Origin: Actinokineospora baliensis
GTDB lineage: Bacteria; Actinomycetota; Actinomycetes; Mycobacteriales; Pseudonocardiaceae
Direction of reading: 5' to 3'
Assembly (NCBI RefSeq): GCF_016907695.1
Contig: NZ_JAFBCK010000001.1
Span: 1,612,001 to 1,676,000, forward strand
Length of the DNA stretch: 64,000 bases
In this document: piece by piece, positions 1 to 8,417 of the stretch
Numbering within the stretch: position 1 is the stretch's first letter
Layout: every line of letters begins with the position of its first letter
The notes under the pieces: model-generated
What the model was told of the DNA's origin: nothing
What the model saw: only the letters and a program-made list of their open reading frames with translations
The model's database searches: none
Program-made: the position numbers and the translations under genes

Positions 1-1449
1 TCTCCGGTGTGCCGGTCGGCAGCTACACGGTGCTGCTCGACGAACCGTACCGAGTGGACACCCCGGTCGAGGCGCCGCTGCGGTTCCCGATCACGGCGGC
101 CCCGGCCGGTCGGCTGGACGTCCCGGTTGTCGTCGACCAGCGGCACCACGGCCGGTACTCGGACCTGCTGGTGACCGCGCGGCTGGACAAACCCGCCTAC
201 CTGGGCAGCGACGCGGTCAAAGCGACGGTGACCGTCCGCAACAACGGCAACGTCATCGCCACCGGCGTCGGGTTCACCCTCGACGGTATCGGTGGTCTGT
301 CGGTGAACTTCCACGACCTCGGTGGACTGCCGAGGGCACGCAGGCCAGGGGGGATCACGTTGGCTCCCGGGCAGACGCGTGAGTTCGTGCTGACCGGGTT
401 CGCTTATGCGGGTGCGCCTGCGCTCACGACCACGGTCACGGCGGTGGGCGACCAGGCCGAGTTGGACCAGGAGAACAACAGTGCCACGGTGAGCGCCCCC
501 GTCGTCGTGGGCAACGGCGATCTCACCGGTGCCGTCTTCCTCGACCTCGACGCCGACGGCGTCGTCGACCCGGGTGAGGGCATCCCCGGGGTGGAGGTGA
601 CCGCGTCGGCGCGCTCGGGCGGGGTGTACGTGGCCCGGCGGACCGAATCGGACGGTCGCTTCTCCATCTCCGGGATCGACGCGACCGGGTATGTGCTGAA
701 GTACAGTCGCACCAACGACAAGTACGAGATCCCCGGCGGGGCGGGCGGATCCACCGACTACGTCGCGGTGACGACGGCCGGACTCGACCTGCCGGTGCCC
801 GCGGTTCTGGTGCCGGACAAGGCGATCCAGGCGCGGGTCTCCTTCGACCGCGAGTTCTACCACCCGGGCGACACCGCCCAGGTCACTTTCAGGTTCCTCA
901 ACACCAGCGACTACCCGCTCGCCGGTGTGGGTGTGCGCAACAACCCGGGTGACGGCGACTTCCCGGTCGAGGCCGACTGGGCGTTGATCGGACTCGGCCA
1001 GCCGGGCTTGGCCATCGCACCGCGCGAGGAGGAGGTCGTCACCGTGCCGGTGCGCATCCCGGCGACCGCCGGGGGGCGGTGTGCGCTTCACCGGGTCCGT
1101 GGTGGCCAACGCCGTGTCCGGCCCGCTGCCGATCACCGCGACCGCGACCGTGGAACCCGGTCAGCCGACCACCTCGACCACGGTCTCCCCGACTACAACG
1201 GTCTCCCCGACAGTGTCGCCGACCGCAACGGTGTCGCCGACGCCCTCTGTCCTGACGGCCGAGCCGGTCGTGCCGAGCACGTCCGCCGTCGCGACGAGTC
1301 CCGTGCCGCCGCAGGTCCAGGGTGGGCGCGCACCGAGCGGCCTTGCCGACACCGGTGCGAGCGTGATCGGCCTGGGCCTGACCGCTCTGGGCGCTGTGCT
1401 CGTAGGCGCAGCGACGGTCGTCTTTTCGCGCAGGCGCAGGGTTTCCTGA
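1..1449 (+). pseudogene. Cell-wall-anchored CARDB/SdrD-B repeat protein, 5'-truncated by window and frameshifted
   Basis: The coding frame is already open at the left edge, so the N-terminus lies outside the window. In order it holds a CARDB-like adhesion module (about bases 150-500), an SdrD-B/collagen-binding-like module carrying the motif DLDADGVVDPGEGIPGV (about 540-760) and a second CARDB-like module (about 830-1140). A Pro/Thr/Ser-rich stalk, a LADTG sorting motif, a hydrophobic helix and a basic RRRR tail follow. LAxTG is the type of signal used by class E sortases of actinobacteria. The frame breaks at a run of six G (1071-1076): with one G fewer, the upstream frame reads straight into the stalk and anchor and ends at 1449. 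As written, the upstream frame runs into nonsense to 1664. This is either a sequencing error, a real inactivation or a phase-variable tract. Confidence 0.8.
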
Positions 1450-1480
1450 CCAGGTGGGGCGGCGGTGCCGCCCCACCTGG
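1450..1480. terminator. Bidirectional hairpin terminator
   Basis: A perfect 14-bp GC stem (1450-1463 pairing with 1467-1480) with a 3-nt loop lies between the stops of two convergent genes. There is no long U-tract, as is usual in high-GC actinomycetes. Confidence 0.8.
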
Positions 1481-1481
1481 T

Positions 1482-1637
1482 TCAGCTGAACATCACGAAC
1501 ACCGACAGGGTGGCAAGCGAGCCGAGCACGAACCCGATCACCGCCAGCCTGCCGAACAGTTCCGCCTTGCCGAGCAGCCACAGCGCGCCAAGGCACGCCA
1601 TCAGCACACCCGAGGCGATCATCGCCATGTCGGACAT
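1482..1637 (-). CDS. Small two-helix membrane protein
   Basis: This 51-residue protein starts at the ATG at 1637, preceded by an AGGGGG ribosome binding site. It consists almost entirely of two hydrophobic segments (about residues 5-22 and 30-50) joined by a short charged turn (GKAELFGR). It begins 23 bp after the stop of the upstream MFS transporter on the same strand, so it is probably co-transcribed. An accessory role for that transporter is a guess from position only; I recognise no family. Confidence 0.65.
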   Translation of the reverse strand: MSDMAMIASGVLMACLGALWLLGKAELFGRLAVIGFVLGSLATLSVFVMFS

Positions 1638-1660
1638 GGTTCCCCCTATGGGCACTCCTA

Positions 1661-2905
1661 TTAGGACAGTTCCTGGTCCCGGGTCTCGGGCAGCCAGAAC
1701 AGCGCGGTGAAGGCGATCCCGTACGCGATCGCGCCGAAGGCCATCGCGCCGCCGATGCCGTAGGTCAGCGCGATGAAGCCGATCCCGGTGGGGAAGAAGG
1801 CGCCGCCCGCGCGGCCGAAGTTGTAGGTGAACCCGGGACCGGCGCCGCGCGCCCGGCTCGGGTAGAGCTCGGCCAGGTACGCGCCGAAGCCGGAGAAGAT
1901 CGCCGACGAGCAGAACCCGAGCGGGAAGCCCAGGTACATCACGTACCCGCCGACCGAGCTGGGCAGTTGTGTGTAGGCCAGCAGCAGCGCCGCGCTGAGC
2001 ACAGCGAACAGCCGGAACGACGCCTTGCGGCCGATCCGGTCGGCGACCTGGCCGCCGGTGAGGTAGCCGAGGAAGGCGCCGCTGATCAGGAACGCCAGGT
2101 AGCCGCCGGTGCCGATGACGGTGAGACCGCGGTCCTTGGTCAGGAACGCGGGCAGCCAGGTCGCCAGGGTGTAGTAGCCGCCTTGGCAGCCGGTCGCCAG
2201 CAGCGAGGCGAAGACGGTGCGCTTGAGCAGGTCCGGCCGGAAGATCGCCTTGAGCGAGCCGCGGGCCTTCTCCGGGGTGAAGACGGGGGCGTCCTGGAGG
2301 CCGCGCCGCAGGTAGATGACCAGGAGCGCGGGCAGGGCGCCGGTGAAGAACAGGATGCGCCAGCCGGTGCTCGGGTCGGTCAGGCTGAACACCAGCGTCG
2401 ACACCAGGGCGGCAAGGCCCCAACCGACGGCCCAGGAGCTCTGCACCAGGGCGGCCGCTCGACCGCGGTGGGTGGCGTTGACGTACTCGGCGACCAGGAT
2501 CGCGCCGGTCGCCCACTCGCCGCCGAAGCCGAGGCCCTGCATGGCGCGCAGGGCGAGGAGCGTTTCGTAGTTGGGCGCCAGACCGCACAGGGCGGTGAAC
2601 ACGGCGTAGGTGATGACCGTGATCATCAGCGTCTTGACCCGGCCGAGCCGGTCGGCGAGCACGCCTGCGGCGACACCGCCGACCGCGGAGAACACCAGGG
2701 TCGTGGTGGACAGCAGGCCGGTCTGGCCGGTGTTGAGGCCGAAGGTCGCCGCGATGGCGGTGAGGCCGAGCGGCAGGACCCAGAAGTCGTAGGAGTCGAG
2801 CCCGTAGCCGAGGAAGGCCCCGACCACCGCCTTGCGGCCGCGCTGCGGCAGGTCCCGCCACCAACGGCCCCGCTTGGTGGCCGCCTGCTCCGTCGTGTGT
2901 GCCAT
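1661..2905 (-). CDS. MFS transporter (metabolite:H+ symporter type)
   Basis: A protein of 414 residues with the twelve-helix pattern of the major facilitator superfamily. It has the loop 2-3 motif GVLADRLGRVK (about residues 81-91) and a GFGGEW segment (126-131) typical of the sialate/aromatic-acid/metabolite:H+ symporter branches. I chose the ATG at 2905 because GGGG lies six bases upstream; the in-frame GTG at 2908 is less well placed. It is divergent from a GntR/FCD regulator across an intergenic region with two matching palindromes, so that regulator probably controls it. FCD regulators usually sense carboxylates or sugar acids, which suggests an organic-acid substrate by inference. A small two-helix membrane protein follows in the same operon. 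Confidence 0.8.
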   Translation of the reverse strand: MAHTTEQAATKRGRWWRDLPQRGRKAVVGAFLGYGLDSYDFWVLPLGLTAIAATFGLNTGQTGLLSTTTLVFSAVGGVAAGVLADRLGRVKTLMITVITYAVFTALCGLAPNYETLLALRAMQGLGFGGEWATGAILVAEYVNATHRGRAAALVQSSWAVGWGLAALVSTLVFSLTDPSTGWRILFFTGALPALLVIYLRRGLQDAPVFTPEKARGSLKAIFRPDLLKRTVFASLLATGCQGGYYTLATWLPAFLTKDRGLTVIGTGGYLAFLISGAFLGYLTGGQVADRIGRKASFRLFAVLSAALLLAYTQLPSSVGGYVMYLGFPLGFCSSAIFSGFGAYLAELYPSRARGAGPGFTYNFGRAGGAFFPTGIGFIALTYGIGGAMAFGAIAYGIAFTALFWLPETRDQELS

Positions 2906-2952
2906 CACTCACCCCACTCAGTCGCTTGCCTGCAGTGACCACCAGTGTGGGG

Positions 2953-3020
2953 ATTGTTCAACAATATGACAATACTTCAATTGGACGATCCTACAGTTCA
3001 ATCGTATGATTGTTGAACAA
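2953..3020. promoter_or_regulatory. Paired palindromic operators of the GntR regulator
   Basis: Two near-identical sites face each other in the divergent promoter region: ATTGTTCAACAAT at 2953-2965 and ATTGTTGAACAA at 3009-3020. Each is itself a near-perfect palindrome and the second is the reverse complement of the first. Short palindromes of this sort are typical GntR/FCD operators. One sits next to each divergent gene, which fits autoregulation plus control of the MFS gene. Confidence 0.7.
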
Positions 3021-3043
3021 CCCGGGACGAGCTGGAGGACGAG

Positions 3044-3727
3044 TTGAGCGTCGAGGACGCGGTGGGCAGGCTGCGCGACCTGGCCGGGGCACGGCGGCGG
3101 TCACACGGGACGGCGGCCGAGGTAACGGCGGACACGCTGCGCGAGCTGATCATGGAAGGCGGCCTGCGCCCGGGCGACCGGGTGGTCGAGGAGAGCCTGC
3201 TCGAGCCGCTGGAGGTCTCCCGCAACACGCTGCGCGAGGCGTTCCGGCTGCTGGTGCGCGAGAAGCTGCTGGAACACAAGGTCAACCGCGGCGTCTTCGT
3301 CCGGGTACTCACCGCCACCGACGTCGACGACCTGTTCACGGTGCGGGTCCTGATCGAGCTCACCGCGCTGCGCCGCTCCCGCGAACCCAACTGGACTGCG
3401 ATGACCGAAGCCGTCGCCCAAGGCCGCGCCTACGCCGCGGCTGAGGACTGGCTAGGTGTCGGCACCGCCAACATGCGCTTCCACAAAGCCATCGTCGCCT
3501 CGGTCGGCAGCGCCCGCCTCGACGAGATCATGGACCAACTGACGGCAGAGCTACGCCTCGGCTTCCACGAGATGGGCGACCCCCGCGCCTTCCACGAGAA
3601 GTACCTGACCCGCAACGCCGCCATAGCCGACGCGGTGAGCCAAGGCGACATAGAGGGTGCGGTACTCCAACTGCAGGAGTACCTGGACGACGCCAAGTCC
3701 GAAATGCTCGCCGCCTTCACCGCCTGA
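3044..3727 (+). CDS. GntR-family transcriptional regulator (FCD/FadR subfamily)
   Basis: A protein of 227 residues, the usual length for the FadR/VanR subfamily. A winged helix-turn-helix occupies about residues 26-92, including the recognition segment EVSRNTLREAFRLLVREKLL, and an all-helical FCD ligand domain follows (about 100-225). The FCD domain normally binds a carboxylate, often through a metal. The start is a TTG at 3044 with GGAGGA upstream. It is divergent from the MFS transporter, and the intergenic palindromes are the likely operators. Immediately after the stop comes the 14-bp minisatellite. Confidence 0.85.
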   Translation: MSVEDAVGRLRDLAGARRRSHGTAAEVTADTLRELIMEGGLRPGDRVVEESLLEPLEVSRNTLREAFRLLVREKLLEHKVNRGVFVRVLTATDVDDLFTVRVLIELTALRRSREPNWTAMTEAVAQGRAYAAAEDWLGVGTANMRFHKAIVASVGSARLDEIMDQLTAELRLGFHEMGDPRAFHEKYLTRNAAIADAVSQGDIEGAVLQLQEYLDDAKSEMLAAFTA

Positions 3728-3751
3728 CCCAGCCCCCGCCCTCTCGCTGAG

Positions 3752-4109
3752 CCGCGCTGCTGCTGCCGCGCTGCTGCTGCCGCGCTGCTGCTGCCGCGCT
3801 GCTGCTGCCGCGCTGCTGCTGCCGCGCTGCTGCTGCCGCGCTGCTGCTGCCGCGCTGCTGCTGCCGCGCTGCTGCTGCCGCGCTGCTGCTGCCGCGCTGC
3901 TGCTGCCGCGCTGCTGCTGCCGCGCTGCTGCTGCCGCGCTGCTGCTGCCGCGCTGCTGCTGCCGCGCTGCTGCTGCCGCGCTGCTGCTGCCGCGCTGCTG
4001 CTGCCGCGCTGCTGCTGCCGCGCTGCTGCTGCCGCGCTGCTGCTGCCGCGCTGCTGCTGCCGCGCTGCTGCTGCCGCGCTGCTGCTGCCGCGCTGCTGCT
4101 GCCGCGCTG
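3752..4109. repeat. 14-bp perfect minisatellite, about 25.6 copies
   Basis: The unit CCGCGCTGCTGCTG repeats without an interruption I can see for 358 bp: 25 full copies plus 8 bases. It fills most of the 573-bp gap between the GntR regulator and the TSUP permease. The unit contains no stop triplet in any of the six frames, so long reading frames cross it on both strands; these look like artefacts, with a 14-residue peptide period caused by the 42-base frame cycle. CTG/CAG-rich single strands can form hairpins, so length variation between isolates is plausible. The remainder of the gap (3728-3751 and 4110-4300) shows nothing recognisable. Confidence 0.95.
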
Positions 4110-4300
4110 TGCGGCTTCCTTGCTGCCCTTGTCCTTTCCAGTCGCCAATCGGGCCCCAGTCTCCAACCGTCCAGCACCCCTTGGCCCAACCAAGCCCCGG
4201 TCAGCCGCAGGGATCACCCCCACCGCCGCGGCGCCCTCGTCTGGGACGCTCGGCTGGGGGGTGCGGGCTCGGCTAGGGTCGGAGCGGTGCGGATGATCGG

Positions 4301-5065
4301 ATGTGTCCTGTGAGTCCTTGGGAGGCAGGCCTGGTCTTCGTGGCCGGGGTGCTCGCCGGGGGGATCAACTCGGTGGTGGGGTCGGGGACCCTGATCACCT
4401 TCCCCGTCCTCCTCGCCGTCGGCTACCCGCCGGTGGTCGCCAACATCTCCAACGGCATGGGGTTGGTGCCGGGGTCGGTGTCCGGCGCGATCGGTTACCG
4501 CGATCAGCTCGTCGGCCAGCGGCAGCGCCTGCTCCGCCTGGGCGCCGCCTCCACCACCGGCGGCATCGTCGGGGCGGTTCTCCTGTTGGTGCTGCCTTCC
4601 AGCGCGTTCGAGGCGATCGTCCCCGTTCTCATCGCCGTGGCGCTGGTGTTGGTGGTGGTGCAGCCGTGGTTGGCCAGGAAGTTGGCCGAGCGGCAGGGCG
4701 AGCGGCACCCGCACGGTGGGCTCGGCCTGCTCGCGGCGGTCTTCGTGGTCGGGGTGTACGGCGGCTACTTCGGCGCGGCGCAGGGGATCCTGCTGATGGG
4801 GATCATGGGCATCCTGCTGCAGGAGTCGCTGCAGCGGGTCAACGCGATCAAGAACGTGTTGGCCGCGGTGGTGAACCTCGCTTCGGGCCTGGTGTTCGTG
4901 TTCGTCGCCGATGTGGCGTGGTGGGCGTTCGCGTTGATCGCGGTCGGGTCGACGATCGGGGGGGTGATCGGCGCGAAGGTGGGCAAGAAGCTCTCGCCCA
5001 CCGTCCTGCGCGGCGTGATCGTGGTCGTCGGGACCGTGGCGATCGTCCAGTTGCTGCTGAAGTAG
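4301..5065 (+). CDS. TSUP/TauE-SafE family membrane permease
   Basis: A protein of 254 residues with about eight hydrophobic segments arranged as two related halves. Each half begins with the glycine-rich signature of the family (GGINSVVGSGTLITFPVLL early, GGYFGAAQGILLMGIMGILL later). TSUP proteins move sulfite, sulfoacetate, sulfonates or related anions across the cytoplasmic membrane. No sulfur-metabolism gene is nearby, so the substrate is unknown. The start is the ATG at 4301 and the ribosome binding site is weak. Its stop abuts the stop of the convergent aminotransferase. Confidence 0.85.
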   Translation: MCPVSPWEAGLVFVAGVLAGGINSVVGSGTLITFPVLLAVGYPPVVANISNGMGLVPGSVSGAIGYRDQLVGQRQRLLRLGAASTTGGIVGAVLLLVLPSSAFEAIVPVLIAVALVLVVVQPWLARKLAERQGERHPHGGLGLLAAVFVVGVYGGYFGAAQGILLMGIMGILLQESLQRVNAIKNVLAAVVNLASGLVFVFVADVAWWAFALIAVGSTIGGVIGAKVGKKLSPTVLRGVIVVVGTVAIVQLLLK

Positions 5066-6133
5066 TTACCGGGGGAAGGCCGTCGCCGCCGAGAGGAACA
5101 GGTCGTTCTCCTCCGGGGTGCCGATGGTGACCCGCGCGCCGTCACCGGCGAAGGCGCGCACGACGACCTTGTGGTTGAGGCAGTGCTCGTTGAACGCCGC
5201 GGTGGCCTCGCCGAGCGGCAGCCACACGAAGTTCGCCTCGGTCTCGGGCACCTCGTACCCGAGTGCCAGCAGCGCCGCCCGCACCCGCCCGCGCTCGGCG
5301 ACGATGTCGCGGCAGCGCGCCAGCAGTTCGTCCTCGGCCTCCAGCGAGGCCAGCGCCGCCACCTGCGCGATCGCGTTCACGCCGAAGGGCACGAACACCT
5401 TGCGCACGGTCTCGGTCACCGCCTCCGGCGCCACCAGGTAGCCGACCCGCAGGCCCGCCAGGCCGTACGCCTTGGAGAAGGTCCGCAGCACCGCCACGTT
5501 GTCGCGGCCGCGCGCCCACTGCTCCTTCGCGATCACGACCCCGTCCGGCACCTCGGGGTCGGCCACGAACTCGCGGTAGGCCTCGTCGATCACCACGAGC
5601 ACGTCCGAGGGCACCGCGTCGATGAACCGCTCCAGGTCGGCGCGGCGCAGGGCGGTCCCGGTCGGGTTGTTCGGGGTGCAGACGTAGACCAGGCGGGTGG
5701 CCGGGGTGATCGCGGCGATCATGGCGTCGATGTCGAGCGCGTGCCCCGCGGTGAGCGGGACGCGGACCTGCTTGGCGCCCACCACCTGGGTGAGGATCGG
5801 GTACGCCTCGAACGAGCGCCACGGGAACAGCACCTCGTCGGCGTCGGTGCAGGTGGCCTGGATCAGCTGCTGGCACAGGGTGACCGAGCCGCAGCCGACG
5901 GTGACCTGGTCCTGGCTGACGCCCAGCTTGGCCGCGAGCCTGGCCACCAGTTCGGTCGCGCCGCTGTCGGGGTAGCGGTTGATCCGCCCGGCCGCCTCGG
6001 CGATCGCGGTCACCACGCTGGGCAGCGGGCCGAGCGACACCTCGTTGCTGGCCAGCTTCACCGCCCCCGGCACGCTCTTGCCGGGGATGTAGCCGGGCAG
6101 CGAGTCCAGGTCGGCGCGGGTTCGCACGGTCAT
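5066..6133 (-). CDS. Histidinol-phosphate / aromatic aminotransferase (HisC2/Pat type)
   Basis: A protein of 355 residues in the class I/II fold-type I PLP aminotransferase family. Visible are N155 in the NNPTG motif, D183 in VIDEAY, and the PLP lysine K221 in SKAYGLAGLRVGY. Length and the opening LPGYIPGKSVPG match the HisC-like aromatic aminotransferases (Pat) of actinobacteria. These transaminate phenylpyruvate and hydroxyphenylpyruvate, and may act on histidinol phosphate. It stands alone, not in a his operon, which favours the aromatic role. The ATG at 6133 follows a GAGGAG site; a much longer open frame upstream is not the gene. Confidence 0.85.
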   Translation of the reverse strand: MTVRTRADLDSLPGYIPGKSVPGAVKLASNEVSLGPLPSVVTAIAEAAGRINRYPDSGATELVARLAAKLGVSQDQVTVGCGSVTLCQQLIQATCTDADEVLFPWRSFEAYPILTQVVGAKQVRVPLTAGHALDIDAMIAAITPATRLVYVCTPNNPTGTALRRADLERFIDAVPSDVLVVIDEAYREFVADPEVPDGVVIAKEQWARGRDNVAVLRTFSKAYGLAGLRVGYLVAPEAVTETVRKVFVPFGVNAIAQVAALASLEAEDELLARCRDIVAERGRVRAALLALGYEVPETEANFVWLPLGEATAAFNEHCLNHKVVVRAFAGDGARVTIGTPEENDLFLSAATAFPR

Positions 6134-6273
6134 CGATGCTCCTCGTGAGTCCAAAATGGCTCCAGGCCCCCATGCTATCGAGCGGACACAAGCGTCCGAT
6201 ATTCGAGCACGGCTCACCAGGTGAAAATGCGGGTTTTCCTGCGGACGGGTGAGCGTGTGATCACGTTGACTGC

Positions 6274-6286
6274 TATTAACCCCGGC
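6274..6286 (+). promoter_or_regulatory. Possible leaderless -10 element
   Basis: TATTAA at 6274-6279 lies exactly seven bases before the ATG at 6287, the spacing expected if transcription starts on the A of the start codon. No good ribosome binding site is present, which supports leaderless translation. No clear -35 box is seen. Confidence 0.45.
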
Positions 6287-6964
6287 ATGGTTGGGTATGT
6301 CATGGCCCAGACCCGCACAGAGGACTTCCGGCTCGATGACGGCCGTGCGCTGCGCCTCACCTACGCCGAGCCCGACGGGGTCACCAGAGGCGGCCTCGTG
6401 GTGCTGCACGAGGCCAGGGGGATCACTGACACCACGACCGCGATGGTCGCCAGACTCGCGGGCGAGGGCTGGCTGGTGGTGGTCCCGCACCTGTACCCGG
6501 GTGAGGCCGGGTCGGCCGAGATCGGCCACGACGAGGCGCGGGACAAGGTCAGCGGCCTCTCCGGCGAGTCCGTGCTCGCCGCGACCGACATCGGGTTCGC
6601 CTGGCTGGCCGGTCACGGCCTGGCCGCGGACCGGATCGGCGTGATCGGCTTCGAACTCGGCGGCTCGGTCGCCCTGGTGGTCGCCGCCAGCCGCGACATC
6701 GGCGCCGCGGTCACGGTGTCCGGCGACGGGATCCTGGAGCCGCTCTCCGACGGCCTGCCCGCGCTGATCGAGGTCGCGGGCGAACTGCGGGTGCCGTGGC
6801 TGGGCCTCTACCGCGAGGACAGCGACACGGCGACCGTGGAGAAGCTGCGCGAGGCGGCCGCCGCCGCCAAGATCGCCACCGACGTCGTGCGCTACCGGCC
6901 GGAACCGGGTGCCCCCGAGGCCTGGGCCCGAGCCCTCAACTGGTTCGACGCCCACCTGCGGTGA
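6287..6964 (+). CDS. Dienelactone hydrolase-like alpha/beta-hydrolase fold protein, catalytic residues replaced
   Basis: A protein of 225 residues with dienelactone hydrolase family layout: an early LVVLHEARGI strand-turn, PHLYPGEAG, and the nucleophile-elbow strand IGVIGFELGG. In the family the elbow is normally GxCxGG. Here the nucleophile position (E123) is glutamate, and the usual C-terminal GxxHxF histidine motif reads PGAPEAWAR without a histidine. The fold is probably kept but the Cys-Asp-His triad is not. The start is either the ATG at 6287 (leaderless, preferred) or the ATG at 6302. Its stop overlaps the GTG of the EspG-like gene by four bases, so the two are translationally coupled. 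Confidence 0.7.
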   Translation: MVGYVMAQTRTEDFRLDDGRALRLTYAEPDGVTRGGLVVLHEARGITDTTTAMVARLAGEGWLVVVPHLYPGEAGSAEIGHDEARDKVSGLSGESVLAATDIGFAWLAGHGLAADRIGVIGFELGGSVALVVAASRDIGAAVTVSGDGILEPLSDGLPALIEVAGELRVPWLGLYREDSDTATVEKLREAAAAAKIATDVVRYRPEPGAPEAWARALNWFDAHLR

Positions 6965-7731
6965 GGATCGCATCGCTGACGCTGGTCGAGTTCGACCTGC
7001 TCTGGGAGGCGCTGGGGCGGTCCGACCGGCCGTACCCGCTCGACGTGCCCTCCTTCGGCGAGACCACCGACGACCGGGACCAGTTGCGCAAGGAAGTCAT
7101 CAACGGCCTGACCGCGCGCGGGTTGCACGACGGCACCGACCTCGACCGCGACCTCGAGGACTCCCTGACCGTGCTCGCCCAGCACGACTACAGCGTCGAC
7201 GGGCTGCTCTCGGTCGGTCGTCACGTCCGGGTGCTCGGCGCCGGGCGCGGTAGCCGGACCGTGCTGGCCGTGCAGATGGGGGAGCGCATCCGCATCGGGC
7301 AGTTGCGTGGTGGTGCCATCGTCGCCGAGATCGTGGCCCTGTTACCCGACGCCGACCCGGGCCCGGGAACGGCCGTGACGCTGGCGAAGTCGGTGTTCCA
7401 CAACGCCATAGACGCCTACGTGGACTCCGGTTTCGCGGGCCTGGAAACCGCGCTCAACCAGGGCGGGGTGACCGGCAGGGACATGCGGACCATCGCGACC
7501 CTGGTGGAGAACTCGCGTCACGGCGGCGGCCAGATCGCGGCCAACAGCGTCGACCGGATGGGCAGGCGCACCCGCACCGACGTGGTGAACTGGTTCGACA
7601 CGACCGCGGGCCGCTACCTCGCGTTGCCGACCAAGCGGGACGGGGTGGACTGGTTGACCCTCGCGCCAGCCGACACGCCCCGGCTGTCCCAGCGGCTGCG
7701 GGACCTGGTCGACTCGGTCACCCCGCGCTGA
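6961..7731 (+). CDS. EspG-family ESX secretion-associated protein
   Basis: A protein of 256 residues that starts with the hallmark SLTLVEFDLLWEAL followed by a DVPSFGxTxxDR segment and ends in a helical region. This is the pattern of the EspG family common in mycolata and Pseudonocardiaceae. EspG proteins are cytosolic chaperones that bind PE/PPE-type substrates of type VII (ESX) secretion systems. No ESX ATPase, EccB/C/D/E or WXG100 gene is visible in the window, so this copy is an orphan. The GTG at 6961 overlaps the previous stop (GTGA). A bidirectional terminator follows at 7733. Confidence 0.75.
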   Translation: MRIASLTLVEFDLLWEALGRSDRPYPLDVPSFGETTDDRDQLRKEVINGLTARGLHDGTDLDRDLEDSLTVLAQHDYSVDGLLSVGRHVRVLGAGRGSRTVLAVQMGERIRIGQLRGGAIVAEIVALLPDADPGPGTAVTLAKSVFHNAIDAYVDSGFAGLETALNQGGVTGRDMRTIATLVENSRHGGGQIAANSVDRMGRRTRTDVVNWFDTTAGRYLALPTKRDGVDWLTLAPADTPRLSQRLRDLVDSVTPR

Positions 7732-7732
7732 A

Positions 7733-7756
7733 GGGGGCGGGTGCAGGCCCGCCCCC
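7733..7756. terminator. Bidirectional hairpin terminator
   Basis: GGGGGCGGG (7733-7741) pairs perfectly with CCCGCCCCC (7748-7756) across a six-base loop, between the convergent EspG-like and CoA-transferase genes. Confidence 0.75.
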
Positions 7757-7762
7757 GTCGCC

Positions 7763-8416
7763 TCAGACCGCCGCTTCGACCACGTCGGTGACGATGAGCT
7801 CGGGCTCGGTCTTCTCCTTGACCTCGGCCACGCTCACCCCGGGCGCCACCTCGCGCAGCACAAGGCCGTCGTCGGTGATGTCGATGACCGCCAGGTCGGT
7901 GATGATCCGCTGGGCCACCCGAAGACCGGTGTAGGGCAGCGAGCACTCGTTGACGATCTTGTAGGTGCCGTCCTTGGCCACGTGCTCCATCAGCACGATG
8001 ACCTTCTTGGCGCCGTGCACCAGGTCCATGGCGCCGCCCATGCCCTTGACCATCTTGCCGGGGATCATCCAGTTCGCGATGTCACCGACCTTGGACACCT
8101 GCATGGCGCCGAGGATCGCCGCGTCCACCTTGCCGCCGCGGATCATCCCGAAGGACAGGGCCGAGTCGAAGAACGAGGCGCCGCGGCGGAGGGTGACGGT
8201 TTCCTTGCCCGCGTTGATGAGGTCGGCGTCCTCTTCGCCGTCCCACGGGTAGGGGCCGACGCCGAGGATCCCGTTCTCGGACTGGAGCACGATCTCCACG
8301 TCGTCCGGGACGTAGTTGGGCACCAGGGTCGGCAGTCCGATGCCGAGGTTGACGTAAGAGCCGTCGGACAGCTCTGCCGCCGCGCGGGCGGCCATCTGCT
8401 CGCGGGTCAGTCCCAT
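7763..8416 (-). CDS. 3-oxoacid / 3-oxoadipate CoA-transferase subunit B
   Basis: A protein of 217 residues, the usual length of the beta subunit of class I CoA-transferases. The catalytic glutamate is E47 in SENGILG, which forms the CoA thioester intermediate, and the GIGLPTLV and GGAMDLV segments are characteristic. It works with subunit A just upstream (one base between its stop and this ATG) to move CoA from succinyl-CoA to an oxoacid such as acetoacetate or 3-oxoadipate. No beta-ketoadipate or ketone-body genes lie nearby, so the substrate stays open. Confidence 0.85.
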   Translation of the reverse strand: MGLTREQMAARAAAELSDGSYVNLGIGLPTLVPNYVPDDVEIVLQSENGILGVGPYPWDGEEDADLINAGKETVTLRRGASFFDSALSFGMIRGGKVDAAILGAMQVSKVGDIANWMIPGKMVKGMGGAMDLVHGAKKVIVLMEHVAKDGTYKIVNECSLPYTGLRVAQRIITDLAVIDITDDGLVLREVAPGVSVAEVKEKTEPELIVTDVVEAAV

Positions 8417-8417
8417 G

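Noticed and set aside
3551..4313. Long reading frames on both strands across the minisatellite (peptides rich in RCCCRAAAAALLLP or RQQQRGSSSAAAA)
   Set aside because: The 14-bp unit has no stop in any frame, so the frames are a trivial result of the repeat; none has a ribosome binding site or a recognisable non-repeat part.
6134..6973. N-terminal extension of the aminotransferase frame to 635 codons
   Set aside because: The extension is antisense to the dienelactone-hydrolase-like gene and has no family similarity; the ATG at 6133 has a good ribosome binding site.
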